A stretch of DNA of 64,000 nt, from NCBI GenBank assembly GCA_035578905.1, contig JAQJVL010002215.1, positions 49,732-113,731 of the forward strand. The letters run 5' to 3'. A program made the translations under genes and the position numbers. Positions 55,866 through 64,000 of this stretch are shown piece after piece. Below the pieces are notes generated by a model. It did no database searches and was not told the origin of the DNA. It saw nothing but the letters and a program-made list of their open reading frames with translations. Source of the stretch: Stictocephala bisonia. Lineage: Eukaryota > Arthropoda > Insecta > Hemiptera > Membracidae. The first letter of the stretch is position 1, and every line of letters starts with the position of its first letter.

Positions 55866-58354
55866 ATTATTGTTAAAAATAAACGTGTTTTCAGTAAATA
55901 CTACAGTAAATAAATGGTTTAAATAAAAGGAAAAGAACTGTTTGTTATACATTTTTTTATTTATTAGTTTTACACTCATTAAAAGTAAATTTAAGATTAT
56001 ACCAATTAAAGTTCAAATCAATATTTCTGATTCCATAAAATGAATTCGAAGAATCGTTACCTATACTTGTATATTAGTTTAGCAAAACACTACGCTCATA
56101 TAATATCTTATCGATATAAGGCCTGAAGCCGTATTCGGTTATTTAAGCTTCTTTGATCATTTGTGCTGGTGTAAAACAATGTACTGAAACATACTTAAGT
56201 TGAAATGAAATGCCATAAGAGATCACGAAGTAGAGGCCGAAAATATTTGTAACACATAAATGTGCACTAAAATCGTTTATGACACAAATAGCTTTCTTTA
56301 GACGAATTATTTATTAAGATAATGGGAAACACAATTCCTACAAGATTCCGTTGCCTTTCCAATCCCCATTTCTGTTCCCGCCCCCATTTCTATTGTATTT
56401 ACCGTTTATATACCAATTTTAATTGAATATTATAATATTTAATAGAATTCAAAAATAATACGAGTTAACTATTTTATTACTTTATTATATAAACATATTT
56501 TGCATAGTTAAATTTTTGACACGTATGTGGTTAAGTGGTTAAAGGAATTGAAGTTCCAAGGATTGAACCCTCAACTGAGCTGGTCGGAACTTCATTAGCT
56601 GAGTCAAATTGAAACACATTCTGCAGCCCATCTATAAACTACCAGGTATCAGAAATCTTCAAGAAAATAATATATAATATTCCCTATGACATAGTCTAGC
56701 AAAAATACGGAAGGACACAATGATTTATTTCGTAGTAAATATTATATTTTATTGAAATTAAATTAATGAATTTTTTACTATGTAAAATTCACTATATTAC
56801 GAAAGGTGAGGCGTATTTATGTCCTTTGAATATTTTTGGATTATTTATCGATTTTTAAATAATGTACAGGAATTGTGCTTAGATGGGCTGTCCTTTTAAA
56901 AATATTTCGTAAGAACAACTTCAGTACAAAAATTATTTACGAAGACGGTTTGTGATTAAATAATTAATGTTCTGTTAATCAAAAATATGATTAAAACTAC
57001 TTTGTCAACTGAGATGCGTATCATTTAAAGACACTTAACACTTAGGTTTAGTTTATACTTATAGTAATTTAAATTTATGGACATTGATAAATACTGAGCG
57101 CGTTTGGAAATCTATATCCGCCATAAAAACCACCAGGTTCATTTTGTAAGAAATATTTTAAAAACAAAGAAAATTATTGTTATATATATTACTAAAAATC
57201 TAGCTTATGTAAGAAGCACAAAAAGTTGCATACTGATATCATTTTAATTTACTCAATGGCAACATTTAAATCTCTGAATGAAAAATAAACATTAGAAATA
57301 TTGATTGTATTTCATAATAAAGATTTTTAGTTACAGCTAATTTACTATCATAACATTTACATAGATAAAAAACATATATGTACCGTATAAACGTAAGTTG
57401 TAAGGTGCTTAAATGACAATTAAAACTTGCTAAAGTACACCAGTCATAAAACAATAGCCACTACAAGACAATGGGGCTCTGTAGTGTGTTGTTACAAATA
57501 CGAGAACTTTATGGTGTGAAAGCCCTTTTGTGTTTGATGTATTGTACATGAAAACCAAAAAGGAACGAAATGTACAGCTGTCATTTTTCAGCTAGAATAA
57601 AAAGTCTTTTGGTATTTTTTGTCAATGATACATTTTTTGTTAGACGCAAACATTTTGAAAATTTTACAATTAATTGTAAAATAAGTTTAATGCATTTTAT
57701 GGAGAAGAAGTGATTTTTCATATGTGGTGGATTTGGTAAATATCACAATTCAAGTTGGGACGTTTAAAGGTAATATTGATTTTTAAATATTTTTAAGGGT
57801 AAAAATTGTTCTTTTAAACAATATCGAGAAAACAATTGATATAAATTATTTAATGCCTTGATTGAGTACGATAGAGTTTCAGTTAATGTTTCCAAATTAA
57901 AAATAATTAGATTAGGAAAAATAAATAAAATGTTTTTTGTTCGTTTATATAAAAAAAAAAAATAATAATAATAATAATTATTGGTCGATTATTTGCTTAT
58001 TAAATTCATGAAATATTTTTACAAGTTCGTTAATAAACATTAAAGTTTATATAAGATTCAATAGTATTATAAATTAAAATATTTATGGTTTATAACAATT
58101 GAACAGCTTAACTTTTATTAATTTAAATAATAAATTATGTTATTATTTGTAAACCTTGTTTTATAAACCATTAATTTATATTCCGTCGTATTTGACGGAA
58201 TATAAATTAACAGTCAAAATACGACATTTAATCTGAAACAAGTTTGGATTTTGTTTTAAAATGTACGTAAAATACTTCATAAAAATACACAACTAAGAAG
58301 AACTTTGGGAAATGTCACACAACTTGGAATGTATAGTCAAGTATGAATAATTAT

Positions 58355-58480
58355 ACGGGGTTCGGATTCCACGTAAAGCTGTAGGTTCTTTAGTTCCCTA
58401 TATGGCCCTTTCTGAGGACCAGTTGAACTAAGTAGTTAGTAACCAGACTACACTCATCCACACTTATCCTACACTTATGT
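58355..58480. repeat. Interspersed repeat R2 in copy 2
   Basis: Partner of 37290-37420. Confidence 0.5.
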
Positions 58481-59076
58481 AATCACCTTAAAATACACAC
58501 TAAGTTGTGTTAACGAATCATAACAAAGTATCTAAGAATTATTTAGGAACTTTTGGGTCAGATGTGAAATACGAGTATTAATACTGACATTCCAAATAAA
58601 TAAGTGTACTGATTGTATTAAGGGACAAGTAAGTAGCTAGTTTAAAAAGGGAAATCTTTTTTATCCATAACGTAAATTCAAGGATAAAACTAGTGAAACT
58701 AGGTTGGGAATAATTAATTAATTAACTAATAACTTATTAAAACTAGTTATCTCAGATAATATAAAACCGCATCAGCATTAAAAAATATGGCACAATTATG
58801 GACTTCAGCATGAAGATGGATTAAAGGATAAACTAAAGCCACAATGTTATATAACTTTGTGGCAATCTTATTTAATTTTATGCTGATAATATAAAACTAC
58901 AATTAAAACGTCACGTTAACATTTTATATTACAAATATAAAAAAATAAAATCAAAGTGTATAGAAGAAAATGAAATGTAAAGATAGTTCTGAAGTAGATT
59001 GAATATCTCATTTAATTGGATGCTCTTTAACCTTGTTTATAAACAATACATAAATATTTATCGGCCAAGTTTATGT

Positions 59077-59106
59077 GGTGTGTGTGTGTGCGCGTGCGCG
59101 TATGTG

Positions 59107-59142
<36 letters not shown>
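59077..59142. repeat. (GT)n microsatellite, expanded
   Basis: Long GT/GC run; the paralogue at 38010-38055 is much shorter and more interrupted. Confidence 0.85.
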
Positions 59143-59146
<4 letters not shown>

Positions 59147-60366
59147 TTTTTATTGATCATGATTTTATTGATTTACGGCAAGAAATTGAGTCGAAGAATA
59201 GCAGTAACTATTTAAAAGATTTCCTTCAACGTAGCTATTTTATAAAGTATATTATATGTTTAAATAAAAAGTAATTTTTTTATTAAAAACAAGCGCAGTG
59301 TTTTGTTATTACCTTAAAGTTCTCCCCTAAAATATTTGTAAACAGTTCCATGTCTCAGGAAAAACTTAAGACAAAAATTAACTCTGAGGAAATCATTGTA
59401 TGCACTATGTTCTTATAGCACCACAAGGGTACATAATTTATAACAGTTTATGTATAAAATTAAATTTAAGGGCTCGTTTTATTTTGGCTTATTCTGGAAC
59501 ACTTTACTTTGGTGAGTTCGTATCTTGGAATTTGGTAGAAATCATTTCAAATATGACTTTGTTGATGTAAGCCTTTACATGTCGCTGCACAAAGATTTCA
59601 TTTCCAACCCCGAGGATCTTTTTTCAGTAGGAAATATTATCAAAACAGGAACATTTTTCACCTCCCTTATTTAATTTTTGTAGTTGTTAGCCAATGATTA
59701 AAGAAAATTACTGTTTAATTCATCAAGTAATAATAACTAAATACTTTTATACTTTTCAAATTCATTGTTAAAATATAATTTTAATTTGTTGATTTAAATG
59801 GTTACTCGATGTAAATGTTCAATGTGATTGTAACAATACCAAAATATGATAGGACTATCTTTGTAGTCAGTATAAAAAAGTAATATTCCTATTTACTCTT
59901 CCTGTGTATCTTTATAATTAAAAATCAAGCTTCCGTATGTTTGTTATACACAAAACTTGAACTGTAGTAAATGTAAATTTTTACACAATGTTACATTTTA
60001 TAAGAGTGTTATCATATATTAAGTGCCTAGTATTTTTATGAGACCCAGACATTCAAGCATTTCCCTACCTACTTATTTGTCATAAATGATAATAAATGAC
60101 AGTGCTGGAAAAGTGCTGCTGTGATTTATGTTCATAAAATATCTAAATCATAACCACTGTATAGGTTTATTTCTATTGCCTGATTGTTTTTGCTTATAAA
60201 GACAACTTTAAGTTACTTTGTTTCATATAAAATCAAGTTAAGAGACTAACTTTCTTTTAAACAATAAAAATACTTTACATCCCTAATATTTAATATCAAA
60301 CTAGGCCACAGCTTAGCGTAGCTAGGTTTACATAGAGTAATATAAAAAAATATACTCAAAGAATAA

Positions 60367-60392
60367 AAAAAAAAAAAAAAAAAAAAAAAAAA
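60367..60392. repeat. Poly-A run
   Basis: About 26 A in copy 2; copy 1 has only a short A run at the same point (39300). Confidence 0.85.
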
Positions 60393-62309
60393 TGCCGTAA
60401 TAACACTTATGTTGGTAACTGAACAATATCTCTCTTACTGAACTTTACTAATGTTTTAGTCACTTTATTTAAATTCATTCATTTAACGTATTGCAGGCAA
60501 AGAAAAAATAAATAAATTAACACACGTTGATTATAAAGTTATATCGGTGTAGGTAAACGAGTATAAATTAGTTAATATATTTCATACTAAACAAATCAAA
60601 TTATTTTTCTTATTTAGAATTTCATTATTTTAAAATGATATTCTTAGCAAGACAATTGAACCGATACATTTATGCAACTGTGTATTATAGTTGACTCACA
60701 ATATACTTTATAGGAGAAATACGAGGTTTCGGTAGTTGGGACAAAGCGTAAGAAAGTAATCACACATGAAAATTAGGGTGGTATTGCTTTATAACATTTA
60801 TAAACACATCCATATTATTACCTTAAATAATATAAAAACTCATAGTAATAGTATATTTTTTTTGGAGACAGTAAATAGTATATATGTAAATAGTTTAAGT
60901 GCTGGTGAAATTTGAAGTATTAAACAAATAAAAGACCGAGCGAAATGTAAATCCAACTTTCCTTTGGGACTCAAAAAACTGCTGAAACCGACGGACGCGG
61001 AAACTCAAACCACTACCAAACACTTCAATATACGAAGGGTTCCAAACTGTAAATAAAAATGTTTCGCCTACATCGAGTGGAATATTTGTTAATTGAAGCA
61101 TAAATACCTCCAAACATGGAAACACTAAAAAAGCGTAAACATTCAATATACTTCAATCACACTAAATAACTATCTGATACATAAGTTATCATTAATCATT
61201 AATAATGCACTGATAGTGGAGCTATTGGATTTAAGATTTATTTAAATTATTAAATGTTCATATAAAAATAAAAGTGTGTGATAGGAAATATATAACATTA
61301 GAGCTATTTATGTATATATTCAGTGTAAAACCGTAGTTGTATACTGCCATTCATGGTTGTCAAATATGAGTCATCAAAGCCGTACTTCAAAAGGACCTTA
61401 TCTGACACGGTTGTCAGCTGTCCGGAACAGTCACTCAGTTACGTGAGGCAATGTGAGAATAAATGTTTTAGTTAATGTGCTCCAATAAATATAATATAAC
61501 ACCGTAATAATATTAAAAAGATTATACAATTCTTATTTTTTAATAATTTTATCGATGAGCTCGTAAGTCACTGTTTAACATAGGGTGTTTACAAATTACT
61601 ATTGAGATTTCATAATATTATAGATTATTATGACCAATGCGTATCACAGGAAATATTTGAGATACAGTGCAACTTTTTTTATCTACAAGTTATATTTTAC
61701 ACTGTGGTGGTCAAAGAACTAACGTCTACGATCCAGAATGGTAATAAATTTATCGAGATACACATAAAGTTATGCACCGTCACAGAATAGAAGGAAACAG
61801 AGGTCGCACTCAAAATGAGCTTCATTTGTGTCAAGTAGTTTCTTTTCCGATTTGCCATAGGGATAGCAGGACTCCCACCTCAATCCCTCCTGTATGCCAC
61901 CTAAATCTTAAGAATGAAACTTATGATTTATAAATACGTACATTGGTTGTAACCTATTTATAACTGCCACTATGGCCATTAGAGAGTGATTTCTGTTTCT
62001 TTTTATGTGGTGTCACGTAAAACCAAATGATGATGATGGAAGTCTCTTTACTACTGTTCAAAATTGAGAATACAGAGCAAAATTAGTTATGAATTTTCGT
62101 CAAAAGCTAACAAACCTCGGGATTAACGTGTAATTGACACTGGTAAAAAAAATGAATACAGTTCATTATTAGGTTGAACATTTGTCTGGTTGGCAGCCGG
62201 TATAGCTGGGAGATCACACAAGTGACAATAAATACGTTTGAATACTTGGCCTATTTCAAACGTATTTATTTTATTTGTTTTTATTAAGTCTTTTCAAGTT
62301 CCAGTACTT

Positions 62310-62775
62310 TTCTTCCTAGACGTAAAGACATTACTGTAAGTGGTATTCCACTTCACACTTGGACCTAGCTACAGTAGATTGCCACTTAGCTCAGCACGGT
62401 CTGTAATCTCCAAGTACGCCGAGGTTTAACAACTCATTTATAACATTTAACCCTTCCTACACATAAAGACATTACTGTAAGTGGTATTCCACTTCACACT
62501 TGGACCTAGCTACAGTAGATTGCCACTTAGCTCAGCACGGTCTGTAATCTCCAAGTACGCCGAGGTTTAACAACTCATTTATAACATTTAACCCTTCCTA
62601 CACATAAACACATTACTGTAAGTGGTATTCCACTTCACACTTGGACCTAGCTACAGTAGATTGCCACTTAGCTCAGCCCGTTCTGTAATCTCCAAGTACG
62701 CCGAGGTTTAGCAACTCATTTATAACATTTAACCCTTCCTACACATAAATACATTACTGTAACTAGTATTCCCGT
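62310..62775. repeat. 141-bp tandem repeat, three units plus a partial
   Basis: Units begin at about 62323, 62464, 62605 and (partial) 62746, all exactly 141 bp apart. Each contains GTGGTATTCCACTTCACAC and AGCTCAGCACGG and a CCTACACATAAA end. The first three are almost identical. It starts ~80 bp after the end of the segmental duplication. Confidence 0.92.
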
Positions 62776-64000
62776 ATTCTCATAAATATCTCATAGCTTC
62801 TTCAACTGTTCATCACAAGCAGTAACAGTGTATAAGACTGTAATTACGTAATTTGAAAACATAGTTATTTGGTTTAATCAATAAAATTAATGTTTAATGA
62901 TGAAATGTTGAAACCAGCATATCAGATTGTTATATATAGTTGAATAGTGTTTGCAGGTATTTAGTATCATGTTCCGCGTTGTTAATACTTTCATTTAATA
63001 AAGTATTTCTCATACTCAAAGTCTGCCCTCTACTCCTAAACACGTACAAAAGGAGGTGTCCGAATTGTGCTTTAAGAGGTGAACATATTCTTCCCCACGT
63101 AAAGGGCTGGTTGCCGTATATGCTATTACATCTCGACTGTCAGAGCCAGACATGTAGTTGAAGAGTCTTCAGACATAACTTATACGCTTGTTTAAAACAC
63201 CAAAAATAATTTGTTTTAACTTTGAAGGTTGAGATGTATGTTTTCAACATTTTCTAATTTTTAAGTCAGCACTCGTGGCCCAAGGCTTAACTCAGCCACT
63301 TGGAGCCACAATCTTGTGGTAATTGACCTAAAGTCGGTTATCTTAATACTAATATGGCGTCCTATCAATGGTTGCCATCGACGTGGACAATACTTGAGAA
63401 GTCTGAGGTGGTAGTCAGGGTACGTGGTAGTCAGGGTCCGGATGTTAGGGAAGAGAAATGAGTGTCAGGCTTGTCAGTTGGCCGAAAACCATACCAATAC
63501 TACGTAGTTTTGGATTCCACGTAAAGTTGAAAGTCCCTTAGTTGCCTTGTTTGTTAGGGTTTTAAGAAACGGTTCTTTCTAAGGTCAACCTAGTTAGTAA
63601 CAATCACTTACACTCATTCACCCCTAAAATTCTCCCTAATCTCTAAGATGGGAGTATTATAAAGGATTGAAAAAGTTCTTATTTACAGTAAAACCGTACC
63701 AATTAAAAATCTATTTAGGCTTGATGTTGTAATTAATTTATACCACACACTTAATAACTCGTTGGCTAGTATGTAAACAGTTAGAGGAATATACAGTATT
63801 TATATATAACAGTTTTATATTATTGTAAACATATTTGCCTAGTTTTGACTTATCTGAAACATCTCAAGCTTTTGATTCTATAATGAGTTATTCAACATTA
63901 ACTATAGAAAGTCAAAATAATAACATTTATTAACTGATATCACCGAAGACCCATGACCACTGAAGGTATTATTCGACTTTATTTAAACAATAGAACAAAT
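62776..64000. other. Host DNA to the window end
   Basis: No gene supported. A 222-bp frame at 62940-63161 has no recognisable content. 63505-63620 is a diverged R2 repeat (TTGGATTCCACGTAAAG). Confidence 0.6.

Larger units (their letters stand above)
50400..62229. repeat. Copy 2 of the segmental duplication, without Polintons
   Basis: It aligns in order with 1-1492, 15562-17180, 19480-20182 and 35170-41126. It lacks E1 and E2 and also 17180-19480. It contains small local changes: a ~150-bp tandem copy at 53760-53920, the inverted arm at 54906-55865, and an expanded GT run. No supported gene. Confidence 0.88.

Noticed and set aside
60895..61146. 83-codon minus-strand frame in copy 2
   Set aside because: The paralogous stretch at 39795-40030 has a frame-breaking indel and shows no coding-type conservation.

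Overview
The window looks like AT-rich nuclear DNA of an arthropod, most likely an insect (low GC, TATA-Inr-DPE style core promoters, a tRNA-derived SINE, a LINE tail, short TTAGG runs; a hemipteran is a guess). I find no convincing cellular gene. The genes belong to two large Polinton/Maverick elements (endogenous adintovirus/polintovirus type) inserted into one copy of a duplicated host segment.

Element 1 (E1, 1493-15561, 14,069 bp) begins AG, ends CT, has 798-bp terminal inverted repeats and a 6-bp target-site duplication CACAAC. All genes are on the + strand: protein-primed DNA polymerase B, retroviral-type integrase with a chromodomain, packaging ATPase, a DUF8207-like protein, a fibre-like repeat protein, a parvovirus-type phospholipase A2 protein, an adenain-like protease, a penton-like minor capsid protein, a 45-codon ORF, a double-jelly-roll type major capsid protein, and a conserved protein of unknown role. 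This is replication, integration, packaging and virion assembly in one unit. Eight genes carry about 17 frameshifts in total, all explicable as small indels, while every catalytic motif checked is present; either decay is very young or the assembly carries indel errors.

Element 2 (E2, 20183-35109, 14,927 bp) also starts AG and ends CT with 6-bp TSD TACAAT, but is one giant imperfect palindrome: arm 20183-27515 is repeated inverted at 27640-35109 around a ~124-bp homopolymer-rich spacer. Each arm holds an AGGTCA half-site array, TATA-like repeats, two arrays of a 30-bp repeat, a DUF8207-like gene, a deleted PolB pseudogene, an unrecognised gene, and a relative of the last gene of E1. E2 has no integrase or capsid genes and would depend on helpers.

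Host DNA: 1-1492, 15562-20182 and 35110-41126 together form one copy of a segment whose second copy lies at 50400-62229. The second copy lacks both Polintons and preserves both empty sites (51993-51998; 54906-54911, inverted). Between and after the copies lie interspersed repeats, a SINE (46789-47080), a LINE 3' fragment (47085-47735) and a 141-bp tandem repeat (62310-62775).

The least explained signal is a two-hairpin structure at 6832-6905 and 14541-14600 of E1 and in both E2 arms, whose stems differ in sequence between copies but stay paired, as in a structured RNA.
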